Of a DNA stretch of 64,000 bases, positions 32,779 to 40,914 are shown piece after piece. The notes under the pieces were generated by a model. That model saw only the letters and a list, made by a program, of their open reading frames with translations, was not told the DNA's origin and did no database searches. This stretch comes from an uncultured Allomuricauda sp. (GTDB taxonomy: Bacteria > Bacteroidota > Bacteroidia > Flavobacteriales > Flavobacteriaceae), in contig NZ_CANMOO010000003.1 of assembly GCF_947499585.1 (NCBI RefSeq), positions 186,001-250,000 on the forward strand. Direction: 5' to 3'. Every line of letters starts with the position of its first letter. Positions within the stretch are counted from its first letter, which is position 1. The position numbers were made by a program, and so were the translations under genes.

Positions 32779-32822
32779 CTGACAAATGTCATTTTATTCC
32801 TTTGGTCAGGTATCTAGTTTTG
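32779..32822 (+). promoter_or_regulatory. FNR-type site plus -7 element for hpf
   Basis: CTGACAAATGTCAT (32779-32792), a near-perfect inverted repeat, is followed by TAGTTTTG (32815-32822), a perfect TAnnTTTG, at 36.5 bp. The predicted leader is about 22 bases before the hpf ATG. Confidence 0.84.
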
Positions 32823-32848
32823 ATATATAATTAAAAAGTAAATCTGTT

Positions 32849-33148
32849 ATGGTAGTTAACATTCAATATCAAAAAATGGAAGTCAGTGAATCTTTGAATA
32901 AGATTCTATTAAAGAAACTTGATAAATTAGGATGGAGATATAGTTGGGTTATTAACGCCAATGTACTTTTTAAGATTGAGAACGATAAAGCAGGAGAAGA
33001 TAAAGTTTGCGAGATAGAACTTAGTGCTCCCGGACCTAGACTTTTTGCAAAATCCAAAACAAATAATTTTGAAAAAGCGATGGTTGAAACGATTGAAGAA
33101 CTGAAAAGGCAGTTAGAAAAAAGGCAAAGCGTCTTTGTGAGACATTAG
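32849..33148 (+). CDS. hpf: short ribosome hibernation promoting factor (S30AE family)
   Basis: A 99-residue protein of the short HPF/RaiA class. It begins VVNIQYQKMEVSESLNKILLKKLDKL, the usual beta-helix start, followed by strands VLFKIENDK and CEIELSAPGPRLFAKSKTNNFEKAMVETIEELKRQLEKR. It binds the small ribosomal subunit in the tRNA channel and stores ribosomes in inactive form. Its FNR-type promoter predicts induction by low oxygen. The lipoprotein gene 49 bases downstream may share the transcript. Confidence 0.88.
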   Translation: MVVNIQYQKMEVSESLNKILLKKLDKLGWRYSWVINANVLFKIENDKAGEDKVCEIELSAPGPRLFAKSKTNNFEKAMVETIEELKRQLEKRQSVFVRH

Positions 33149-33197
33149 CTATTGCCATATAGTTGAATAGCTAGAATAATTTTTAAACTTTTTTCCA

Positions 33198-33824
33198 ATG
33201 AAAACAAAAATAGTATGTCTTGGTATGTTGCTTTTATTAGGGTGTTCCTCTACAAAGCTTGTAAGTACTTGGAAAAACCCTGATATAGTTTTATTTGATG
33301 CGTACAAAGTGCTTGTGGTAGGAATGACCCAAGATGAAAATTTGAGAACGGAGTTTGAGACGAGACTTACCGAGAGGTTAAATGAGAAGGGAGTCGAGGC
33401 AATGCGTAGTATGGATCTTTTTGATGTGGAGTTTACATCTTCAGAAAAGTCAGAAGAAGAACTTTCAGAAGTTGAGGAACAGCTATTGGACAAAGGTTTT
33501 GATGCTATTCTTTTTACTAAAGTAGTTGGTACGGAAAACAGAAGGACATTTAGAGAAAGAATGAATAACCTTAATGAAATGTATACTCGTTTCAGCACGG
33601 ATTACCTTGAGCATCAAGACATTTATTACAATTCAGAATACTATGAGACATTCAATATCTATACAGTAGAAACTTCATTGTATTGCATATGTGTTGATAA
33701 AGAAAGAGAGCTTATCTGGAGAAGCGATATAGATGTTTTAGAGCCTATGAAAATGGAAAAAACAATTGAATCATACATTAGGCTTATCGCAAATAAAATG
33801 GGAGAACAGGATGTAATTTTTTAA
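33198..33824 (+). CDS. lipoprotein, DUF4136-like
   Basis: A 208-residue lipoprotein with a lipobox ending at Cys16 (LLLLGCSS). The following STWKNPDIVLFDAYKVLVVGMTQDENLRTEFETRLTERL resembles the DUF4136 / GNA1162-like group of outer-membrane lipoproteins that begin with a strand and FETRLxxxL helix. The C-terminal part has VETSLYCICVDKERELIWRSDIDVLEP. The role is unknown. It is 49 bases downstream of hpf with no obvious terminator, so it may also respond to low oxygen. Confidence 0.7.
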   Translation: MKTKIVCLGMLLLLGCSSTKLVSTWKNPDIVLFDAYKVLVVGMTQDENLRTEFETRLTERLNEKGVEAMRSMDLFDVEFTSSEKSEEELSEVEEQLLDKGFDAILFTKVVGTENRRTFRERMNNLNEMYTRFSTDYLEHQDIYYNSEYYETFNIYTVETSLYCICVDKERELIWRSDIDVLEPMKMEKTIESYIRLIANKMGEQDVIF

Positions 33825-33889
33825 CTATAATCCGTATTCTATAGATTAATCAGCTTTAGGAGATAAAACCCCAGAAGTGATATGGTTAA

Positions 33890-34018
33890 TTAAAGAATTC
33901 CTATAAAATCAAGTAAAATACAGATAGGAATAGCAACTAGAATAATTACAAGGACAATAACCATTAGTCGCAAAAAGCCAACTAGCATTTTATTGCCAAA
34001 AGAAATTTCATCAGTCAT
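33890..34018 (-). CDS. small single-helix membrane protein (candidate)
   Basis: In the 297-base gap between the lipoprotein and the sugar porter, the minus strand encodes a 42-residue protein with one long hydrophobic stretch (MVIVLVIILVAIPICILLDFIGIL) after a polar N-terminus starting MTDEISFGNK. Start, stop and composition fit a small membrane peptide, but no clear ribosome binding site or -7 element was found. It could be chance. Apart from this, the gap shows no other structure I can support. Confidence 0.35.
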   Translation of the reverse strand: MTDEISFGNKMLVGFLRLMVIVLVIILVAIPICILLDFIGIL

Positions 34019-34121
34019 AATAGTGTAATTTCTAACAATGTAAGAAATTATTCATTTATCAATTATAAATTCCGCATTGTTATTCGATTAACGGGCAACT
34101 TTTAAGTACGTCCTGTACAGA

Positions 34122-35480
34122 TTAACTGGGTTTTGACTTATTGGAACTTAATTTTCTTCCCAGTTCTTCCAAAGACACTCCTTTGGTTTCTGGCATTTTA
34201 AAAATCACCCATAAGAGTTGGAGCACCATCATTAAGGCGAAAAATAGGAAAATAGGCCAAGGATTCTCTCTAAAAATTCCTTTATCGGCATCTAAAAAAA
34301 CAGGGGTGACCAAAGTGATAACAGCAGCAAAAACCCAATGTGTCCCAGTACCCCAAGATTGGCCGGAGGCTCTTACATTATTTGGGAATATCTCTGAAAT
34401 AAAGACCCATATTACTGCTCCTTGCCCAATAGCATGAGAGGCGATGAAAACCAAAATAAAAGTCAGTAACAGGGTCGAGTTGGCATCTGCATAAAAACAC
34501 CAACCTACCATAGCTAAGCTTATGATATAACCTAGGGAACCAATTTTCATTAATTGTTTTCTCCCCAAACGATCAATTAAACGAATGCCTATAAGCGTGA
34601 AAACCAGGTTAACGATGCCAATAGAAATAGAACTGAACAAAGATTCTTTTGATGCCAGACCGGCACGTTCCAATATTTCTGGCGCATAATAAAGAACAAA
34701 ATTTATACCGGATAGCTGATTGAAAAAAGCTATAAAAAACGCTAACAACAATTGTTTCTTATACTTTCCTGAAAATAGTTTTTCTTTAGAAAAAGTTTTC
34801 CCTAGCGCGTCCTTAATTTCTTGTAATCTAAGTTTGGCGACTTCTGCATTGGTAATAAATTCCAAAGCTTTAAGAGCCCGTTTCTCATCTTGTTTTTTTG
34901 TAATAAGCCATCTTGGGCTATTTGGAATGTAAAAAACCATTGCCGTATATGCTAGAGCAGGAATACCTTCAATGCCTAGCATCCATCGCCAATCATTAGC
35001 TCCGTCAAAACCTTTTAATAAATAGTTGGATATAAAAGCAATGAAAATCCCAAATACGATATTGAACTGGTACATGGCTCCAAGTTTCCCTCTGTTTTCC
35101 GGTGTGGAGATTTCAGAAATATAAATAGGTGCTGCTACAGATGAAGCTCCAACCCCTACACCGCCAATAAATCTGAAGAATGAAAAAAGATAAGGGTCTT
35201 GGGCTACAGAGGAACCAAGAGCAGAGATAAAATAAAGTATCCCAATCCATATTAAGGTCTTTTTTCTACCTAATTTATCGCAGGGGATTCCTCCAAATAG
35301 TGAACCTAAAACAGTTCCCCACAAGGCCATACTCATAATAAAAACCCCATGAAAAAGAGGAGAGGTATCCCAAAGTTCCTTAATTGGTAGATTGGCACCA
35401 GAAATTACAACCGTGTCGAAACCAAATAAAAAACCCGCCAAAGCAGCGGTGAGCGAAATTTTAAATATGCGATTGTTCAT
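34122..35480 (-). CDS. sugar:proton symporter of the MFS sugar-porter family
   Basis: A 452-residue protein with about twelve membrane helices and sugar-porter signatures: GFLFGFDTVVISGA, the GGIPCDKLGRKKTL loop (RxGRR-type), PRWLITKKQDEKRALKAL (PESPRxL-type), NQLSGINFVLYYAPEI, IRLIDRLGRKQLM and PETKGVSLEELG at the end. It belongs to the XylE/AraE/glucose-porter group; the exact sugar cannot be assigned. It ends the minus-strand unit that starts with waaA 33 bases upstream, but a hairpin lies between, so cotranscription is uncertain. Confidence 0.93.
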   Translation of the reverse strand: MNNRIFKISLTAALAGFLFGFDTVVISGANLPIKELWDTSPLFHGVFIMSMALWGTVLGSLFGGIPCDKLGRKKTLIWIGILYFISALGSSVAQDPYLFSFFRFIGGVGVGASSVAAPIYISEISTPENRGKLGAMYQFNIVFGIFIAFISNYLLKGFDGANDWRWMLGIEGIPALAYTAMVFYIPNSPRWLITKKQDEKRALKALEFITNAEVAKLRLQEIKDALGKTFSKEKLFSGKYKKQLLLAFFIAFFNQLSGINFVLYYAPEILERAGLASKESLFSSISIGIVNLVFTLIGIRLIDRLGRKQLMKIGSLGYIISLAMVGWCFYADANSTLLLTFILVFIASHAIGQGAVIWVFISEIFPNNVRASGQSWGTGTHWVFAAVITLVTPVFLDADKGIFRENPWPIFLFFALMMVLQLLWVIFKMPETKGVSLEELGRKLSSNKSKPS

Positions 35481-35490
35481 GGTAAGTTGA

Positions 35491-35510
35491 TTTCCCTAAA
35501 ACTAGGGAAA
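35491..35510. repeat. perfect inverted repeat between waaA and the sugar porter
   Basis: TTTCCCTA and TAGGGAAA, each 8 bp, surround a four-base loop. It sits between the waaA stop and the sugar-porter ATG. On the minus strand no T-run follows it, so it is not a standard terminator for waaA; it might be an operator or an RNA stability element for the porter. Confidence 0.5.
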
Positions 35511-35512
35511 AA

Positions 35513-36757
35513 TTAAAGAATAGTTTTAATGTAGGTTATTATCTGCTCTGTAGCACCAATATTTTTGTTGATGTAATTTGAATTGATTTCACCAGTGCTT
35601 TCTCTGAAGTCACTATCAATAATGAAGCGTTTCATCAGTTCTTTAAACTCTTCCTTGCGCGTAATAACGTGTATTCCTTTTTTATCGACTAAATCTTCCG
35701 CCTCCTTAAATCCACTATACTTTGGGCCAATCACTACGGGTATGCCATAAACTGCAGGTTCCAAAGTATTGTGCAACCCGGTTTCAAAAGCACCGCCCAC
35801 ATAAGCTATATCAGCATAGCTGTAGATTTTTGTCAAAAGCCCGATGGTGTCTACGATGATTACATCAAAATTGGAGAGGTTTTCTCCTTCTATTTTTGAG
35901 AAGCAAATCGATTTTTTGGAAATACTGTTTTTTAATTTTTCAACATGAGTTTCTTTTATAGTGTGGGGTGCTAGAACACACTTTGTTTGTTCGTCAGTTG
36001 CGTTAATCCAATCGACCAAGATTTCTTCATCTTCCGGCCATGTGCTTCCAGCTATTAAGCAGAGATTATCTTTTTTAAACTCACTCATAAAACCCAAGTG
36101 ATTGTCTTGTTTCAAGATTTCAGAAACACGATCAAAGCGAGTATCCCCACCAACAGTTGCATTTTTAAAGCCTATGGATGATAGGAGGTCTTTTGAGTTC
36201 TTGTCTTGAACAAAAAAGTGAGAAAAAGTTTTTAGGCTATTTCTCATAAAGCTACCAAAGGGTTTGAAAAAGATTTGTCTACTGGAAAATATGGCAGAAA
36301 CCAATACCGTCGGAATGTTTCTTTGCTTTAACTCATAAAGATAGTTTGGCCAAATTTCATACTTCACAAAAATTGCGAGCTCTGGTTTAATGTCATCAAG
36401 AAACTTTTTTGCGTTGGATATGGTATCCATAGGAAGATAGATAACAATGTCAGCAATGGGAGTATTTTTTTTTACTTCGTAACCGGATGGCGAAAAAAAG
36501 GTAAGTACAATTTTGTGGGATGGATAGTTGAATCTTATTTTTTCTAAAATAGGAAGCCCCTGCTCGTATTCTCCCAAAGATGCAACGTGCATCCAGATAA
36601 ATCGATCATTTTTAGAGATTTTTTCGCTTAAATGCTGAAACACTCCTGTTCTCCCAGAAACAAACAACTTCATCTTAGTGTTAAAAAGGGCAATGATCTT
36701 TAAAACAATCCAAGAGAGCGTAATTAAAAAGTTGTAAACGAAGCGCACAAACATCAT
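35513..36757 (-). CDS. waaA: 3-deoxy-D-manno-octulosonic acid transferase (Kdo transferase)
   Basis: About 414 residues, a GT30 glycosyltransferase adding Kdo to lipid A precursor at the inner membrane. An N-terminal membrane anchor (FVYNFLITLSWIVLKIIALF) is followed by RTGVFQHLSEKI, WMHVASLGEYEQGLPI (catalytic-Glu segment), FVKYEIWPNYLYELK and the donor-site AGSTWPEDEEILV. Late motifs are YVGGAFETGLHNTLEPAVYGIPVVIGP. ATGs occur at 36775, 36757 and 36754; the internal pair directly before FVRF is preferred. It is divergent from the DegT aminotransferase. Confidence 0.93.
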   Translation of the reverse strand: MMFVRFVYNFLITLSWIVLKIIALFNTKMKLFVSGRTGVFQHLSEKISKNDRFIWMHVASLGEYEQGLPILEKIRFNYPSHKIVLTFFSPSGYEVKKNTPIADIVIYLPMDTISNAKKFLDDIKPELAIFVKYEIWPNYLYELKQRNIPTVLVSAIFSSRQIFFKPFGSFMRNSLKTFSHFFVQDKNSKDLLSSIGFKNATVGGDTRFDRVSEILKQDNHLGFMSEFKKDNLCLIAGSTWPEDEEILVDWINATDEQTKCVLAPHTIKETHVEKLKNSISKKSICFSKIEGENLSNFDVIIVDTIGLLTKIYSYADIAYVGGAFETGLHNTLEPAVYGIPVVIGPKYSGFKEAEDLVDKKGIHVITRKEEFKELMKRFIIDSDFRESTGEINSNYINKNIGATEQIITYIKTIL

Positions 36758-36838
36758 ATTTCCGCTAAAATACATTCTTTCATGAATAGGTGGTTATGGT
36801 GCCTTAATTTCTTAATTTTATGCCATAATATATCTTGG

Positions 36839-37993
36839 ATGAAGAAAATACAAATGGTTGACTTAAAAAGTCAATATGAAGGTATAAAAGATGAAGTGAA
36901 CAATTCCATTTCGGAAGTTCTAGATTCTTCAGCTTTTATCAATGGGCCTCAAGTTCATGCTTTTCAAAAGGAATTGGAAGATTATTTGGATGTTAAGCAT
37001 GTAATTCCATGTGCAAATGGAACAGATGCACTTCAAATATGTATGATGGGTCTTGGTCTACAGCCCGGAGATGAAGTGATCACAGCTGACTTTACATTTG
37101 CAGCTACAGTTGAGGTCATTGCACTTTTAAATCTTACTCCTGTTTTAGTTGATGTTGAGCCTGATACTTTCAATATCGATATAAAAGCCATTGAGAAAGC
37201 AATTACACCAAAAACAAAAGCTATAGTTCCAGTGCATTTGTTTGGACAATGTGCCGATATGGATGCAATAATGAAATTGGCCGAAAAGCATAATTTATAT
37301 GTGATTGAAGACAATGCTCAGGCTATTGGCGCAACGTATACTTCTCCAAGTGGAGAAAAACGAAAAGCAGGAACTATTGGACACGTTGCTTCTACATCCT
37401 TTTTTCCATCAAAAAACCTTGGATGTTATGGAGACGGTGGTGCCATTTTCACGAATGATGACGATTTGGCTCACACCATTCGGGGAATAGTAAATCATGG
37501 TATGTACAAGAGGTACCATCATGATGTTGTTGGTGTAAATTCCAGATTAGATTCTATCCAAGCTGCTGTCTTGAGAGCAAAACTTCCGAATTTGGATAGC
37601 TACAACAAAAAACGAAGAGAGGCTGCAAGAAAATATTCAGAGGCCTTTAAAGGGCATAGTAATATAGTGGTACCTAAGACAGTAAATGGTTGTGATGGAA
37701 TCTGTGACCCATGTGATTGTCATGTTTTTCATCAATATACCTTACGAATATTGAACGAAAAAAGAGACGAATTGGCGCAACATTTAAATGATAATGGCGT
37801 TCCTTGTGGAGTGTATTATCCAATTCCTTTACACAGTCAAAAAGCATACGTGAATGAACGCTACAATGAAGCTGATTTTCCAGTGACCAATCAATTGATA
37901 AAAGAAGTGATTTCACTTCCTATGCATACAGAACTGGATGATGAGCAAATTCAATTTATAACCAACTTGGTCATAGACTTTGTTAACCAATAA
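36839..37993 (+). CDS. DegT/DnrJ/EryC1 sugar aminotransferase with Cys cluster
   Basis: A 384-residue PLP aminotransferase for nucleotide-sugar synthesis (WbpE/ArnB-like). The PLP Lys is K192 in FFPSKNLGCYGDGGAIF, and DNAQAIGA and GVNSRLDSIQAAVLRAKL are typical. Unusual is a short Cys-rich loop, C285-x3-C289-x2-C292-x-C294-H295, just before FHQYTLRI, where most relatives only have VFHLY-type sequence. A start 57 bases upstream is open, but MKKIQMVDLKSQY is the normal N-terminus. It is followed by galE six bases later, suggesting a surface-polysaccharide unit facing waaA. Confidence 0.9.
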   Translation: MKKIQMVDLKSQYEGIKDEVNNSISEVLDSSAFINGPQVHAFQKELEDYLDVKHVIPCANGTDALQICMMGLGLQPGDEVITADFTFAATVEVIALLNLTPVLVDVEPDTFNIDIKAIEKAITPKTKAIVPVHLFGQCADMDAIMKLAEKHNLYVIEDNAQAIGATYTSPSGEKRKAGTIGHVASTSFFPSKNLGCYGDGGAIFTNDDDLAHTIRGIVNHGMYKRYHHDVVGVNSRLDSIQAAVLRAKLPNLDSYNKKRREAARKYSEAFKGHSNIVVPKTVNGCDGICDPCDCHVFHQYTLRILNEKRDELAQHLNDNGVPCGVYYPIPLHSQKAYVNERYNEADFPVTNQLIKEVISLPMHTELDDEQIQFITNLVIDFVNQ

Positions 37994-37999
37994 TTAAGC

Positions 38000-39016
38000 A
38001 TGAAAGTACTTGTAACGGGAGGTTTGGGATTTATAGGTTCTCATACCGTAGTTGAACTTCAGAATGAGGGTTTTGAAGTAGTAATCATTGATAACCTATC
38101 CAATTCTTCTGAAGATGTTCTGGTAGGTATTGAAACCATTACGGGTAAGAAACCCATTTTTGAGAAAATGGATCTTCGCAACAAGACTGATGTTCAACAA
38201 TTCTTTGCAAAACATAATAATATTGAAGGTGTAATTCATTTTGCAGCTTCCAAAGCGGTTGGAGAAAGTGTTGAAAATCCACTTTTGTATTATGAAAACA
38301 ACCTTGGGGTTTTGGTGTATATGTTGCAAGAGCTTACAAAACAAGATAAGGCCAATTTTATATTTAGTTCTTCCTGTACTGTGTATGGACAGGCAGATAA
38401 ACTTCCCATTACTGAAGATGCTCCAGTAAAACCTGCTGAATCACCTTATGGAAATACAAAACAAGTTGGTGAAGAAATTATAAAAGACACTTGCAATGTA
38501 AATCCGCAACTAGCGGCAATTGCACTTCGGTACTTTAATCCAATAGGAGCTCATCCTACTGTTGAAATAGGAGAGTTACCTATAGGTGTTCCCCAAAATT
38601 TACTTCCGTATATAACACAAACGGGAATAGGTCTTAGAGAGCAATTGTCTGTTTTTGGTGATGATTACCCAACGGAGGACGGTACCTGTATTCGGGATTA
38701 TATTCATGTGGTTGATGTGGCAAAAGCGCATGTAGTAGCTCTAAAGCGATTGCTAGATCAAAAAAACGAAGGCAATTATGAAGTATTCAATCTGGGCACG
38801 GGAAAAGGTAGTTCTGTGTTAGAGGTAATTCATAGTTTTGAGAAAGTATCTGGAAAAAATTTGAACTATAAAGTAGTGGACAGAAGACCAGGAGATGTAA
38901 TTCAAGCTTATGCAGATACCAAAAAAGCGAACCAGGTTCTTGGTTGGAAAGCTCAATCGACATTGGATGATTCTATGAAATCTGCATGGGATTGGGAACT
39001 AAAACTTAGAAGTTAG
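38000..39016 (+). CDS. galE: UDP-glucose 4-epimerase GalE
   Basis: A 338-residue extended short-chain dehydrogenase. The NAD-binding loop is VTGGLGFIGSHT, the catalytic region has SSSCTVYG and SPYGNTK (Y-x3-K), and the sugar-binding part has RYFNPIGAHPTVEIGE and GTCIRDYIHVVDVAKAH. It interconverts UDP-glucose and UDP-galactose (or N-acetyl forms). It starts six bases after the DegT gene and is closed by a terminator, so both enzymes probably serve cell-surface glycan synthesis. Confidence 0.95.
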   Translation: MKVLVTGGLGFIGSHTVVELQNEGFEVVIIDNLSNSSEDVLVGIETITGKKPIFEKMDLRNKTDVQQFFAKHNNIEGVIHFAASKAVGESVENPLLYYENNLGVLVYMLQELTKQDKANFIFSSSCTVYGQADKLPITEDAPVKPAESPYGNTKQVGEEIIKDTCNVNPQLAAIALRYFNPIGAHPTVEIGELPIGVPQNLLPYITQTGIGLREQLSVFGDDYPTEDGTCIRDYIHVVDVAKAHVVALKRLLDQKNEGNYEVFNLGTGKGSSVLEVIHSFEKVSGKNLNYKVVDRRPGDVIQAYADTKKANQVLGWKAQSTLDDSMKSAWDWELKLRS

Positions 39017-39034
39017 AAATACAAAACATAAATG

Positions 39035-39061
39035 AAAGCCCATCTTTAGATGGGCTTTTTT
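39035..39061 (+). terminator. Rho-independent terminator after galE
   Basis: A 10-bp stem (AAAGCCCATC with GATGGGCTTT) and four-base loop is followed by a T run, 18 bases after the galE stop. Confidence 0.88.
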
Positions 39062-39150
39062 ATTGAAATTATTTAAGGCGGTAGAATTTCTTATTGCAGA
39101 GAAGGAATGTATGCTTATTTTTAAGACACAAATTGGCTAATTCAAAAAAC

Positions 39151-40428
39151 ATGAAAAACATTCTCTTAGTATCTATCTCATTATTTACTTCAATGCTCTT
39201 TGCTCAGGAAACCTATCTTCAATGTGGTAAAATAGTTGATGTGCAGTCTGGAAAAGTTCTTTCGGAAAAGACGATTGTGGTTTCGGGGAATAGTATCAAA
39301 TCCATTCAAAACGGATATAAAACAGGTGCTGCTGAAGACAAAGTCGTCGACCTAAAAAACAAAACGGTACTTCCTGGATTTATCGATTTGCATATTCATA
39401 TAGAAGGACAATCCAGCCCCAGTGCCTACATACAAAGATTTACGGACAATGAAGCGGATGTGGCCTTTCAGTCCACAGTATATGCCAAAAATACCTTAAT
39501 GGCAGGGTTTACAACGGTACGTGACCTAGGAGGAAGTGGAGTAAATATAGCACTTAGAAAAGCCATAAATAAAGGAAGTGTTGTAGGTCCTAGAATTTTT
39601 ACTGCAGGTAAAGCGATTGGAACAACTGGTGGACATGCAGATCCAACCAATGGAATGAAGAAATCTTTGATGGGAGATCCCGGACCAAAAGAAGGAGTGG
39701 TCAACTCACCAGAGGATGGAAAAAAAGCCGTAAGACAACGGTATAAAGATGGAGCTGATGTTATCAAAATCACTGCAACGGGCGGAGTGTTGAGTGTAGC
39801 CAAGAGTGGTCAAAATCCACAATTCACGATTGAAGAAATAAAAGCAATCACTGAAACCGCCAAGGATTACAATATGCTTACGGCTGCTCATGCGCATGGG
39901 GATGAAGGAATGCAACGCGCTGTAAAGGGTGGAATCAAAACTATAGAACACGGGACATTAATGAGTGAAGAAACCATGGATTTAATGATTCAATACAATT
40001 CGTTTTTAGTACCTACCATTACGGCAGGGAAACAAGTGACGGAAAAAGCAAAAATCCCTGGATATTTTCCAGAAGTGGTAGCGCAAAAAGCAAGGGATAT
40101 AGGTCCTAAAATACAAGGGATGTTCCAAAGAGCTTATAAAAAAGGAGTGCCAATCGCTTTTGGAACAGATGCCGGGGTTTTTCCTCATGGCGAAAATGCA
40201 AGAGAATTTAGTTATATGGTTGAAGCTGGAATGCCTATAATGGCAGCGTTGAAATCTGCCACTGTAACCAATGCCGAGCTTTTGGGGATGGGCAGTAATC
40301 TTGGTCAATTAAAAGAAGGTTTTTTAGCAGATATTGTTGCTGTGGATGAAAATCCGAAGGATAATGTAGAGACATTGAAAAATGTTGTATTTGTGATGAA
40401 AGAAGGAAAAATATATAAATCTGAATAA
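39151..40428 (+). CDS. secreted amidohydrolase (imidazolonepropionase-like)
   Basis: A 425-residue metal-dependent hydrolase with a signal peptide (about 1-19, ending MLFAQ), so probably periplasmic. It has the amidohydrolase pattern DLHIHIEG (HxH), a probable carboxylated Lys in GADVIKITATGGV, AAHAHGDEG, IEHGTLM and the final Asp in AFGTDAGVFPHG. Relatives include prolidase-like Sgx9260 enzymes that hydrolyse dipeptides or N-acyl amino acids. Although the frame opens at 39094, the ATG at 39151 directly begins the signal peptide and is preferred. Confidence 0.9.
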   Translation: MKNILLVSISLFTSMLFAQETYLQCGKIVDVQSGKVLSEKTIVVSGNSIKSIQNGYKTGAAEDKVVDLKNKTVLPGFIDLHIHIEGQSSPSAYIQRFTDNEADVAFQSTVYAKNTLMAGFTTVRDLGGSGVNIALRKAINKGSVVGPRIFTAGKAIGTTGGHADPTNGMKKSLMGDPGPKEGVVNSPEDGKKAVRQRYKDGADVIKITATGGVLSVAKSGQNPQFTIEEIKAITETAKDYNMLTAAHAHGDEGMQRAVKGGIKTIEHGTLMSEETMDLMIQYNSFLVPTITAGKQVTEKAKIPGYFPEVVAQKARDIGPKIQGMFQRAYKKGVPIAFGTDAGVFPHGENAREFSYMVEAGMPIMAALKSATVTNAELLGMGSNLGQLKEGFLADIVAVDENPKDNVETLKNVVFVMKEGKIYKSE

Positions 40429-40460
40429 GTCTTTCTCTAGAGGTTGGACGTAAATACGAT

Positions 40461-40817
40461 ATGCTGATCAACTTCAATAACAGTCAAGAATTATTGGAAG
40501 TGGCTCAAAAAAAGCGGCTCTATCAAAAACTGCTCACGCAAGTAAAAAAGGATTTTGAGATGGCCAATGTAGGGCTGGAGTTCAATATGGATATAAAGCC
40601 CAATGAGCTTAGAAGCATTCTGCATGAGAAAATCTATTTCTTGATTTTGGAAAAGTTTCAAGAATATCTAAACCTGTTATATGTTTTGGATATTCCAGAA
40701 ACCGCGGTAAAGAAAATCGAAGCTGATGATGTGGTCGATGTTTCTGCCGAAGTATGCTTTTTGCTTTTAAAAAGGGAGTTGCAGAAAGTTTGGTTCAAAG
40801 ACAAGTATGGCTCCTGA
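40461..40817 (+). CDS. conserved hypothetical protein upstream of sucA
   Basis: A 118-residue, charged, helical protein without a signal peptide, membrane segment or recognised motif. It opens LINFNNSQELLEVAQKKRLYQKLLTQVKKDFEMA and ends CFLLLKRELQKVWFKDKYGS, and is rich in Lys, Glu and Leu. It is 32 bases after the amidohydrolase and 97 before sucA, on the same strand. Codon use looks like its neighbours, so it is likely a real gene, but I do not recognise the family. Confidence 0.6.
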   Translation: MLINFNNSQELLEVAQKKRLYQKLLTQVKKDFEMANVGLEFNMDIKPNELRSILHEKIYFLILEKFQEYLNLLYVLDIPETAVKKIEADDVVDVSAEVCFLLLKRELQKVWFKDKYGS

Positions 40818-40869
40818 AAGATTTTTTCGATTATGCTTAAGTTTGTCGACCTACCTATGGTAATTGTTG

Positions 40870-40877
40870 TATTTTTG
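40870..40877 (+). promoter_or_regulatory. candidate -7 element for sucAB
   Basis: TATTTTTG matches TAnnTTTG and lies 37 bases before the sucA ATG. A TTTG at 40842-40845 could act as the -33 element but is a few bases too far upstream, so confidence is limited. Confidence 0.35.
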
Positions 40878-40914
40878 ATTAAATTTTCAGATAGGTTTTA
40901 GCTAGAAACTGTCC

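Noticed and set aside
39017..39150. Upstream frame extension of the amidohydrolase from 39094
   Set aside because: The ATG at 39151 directly begins a standard signal peptide; the extension has no normal features.
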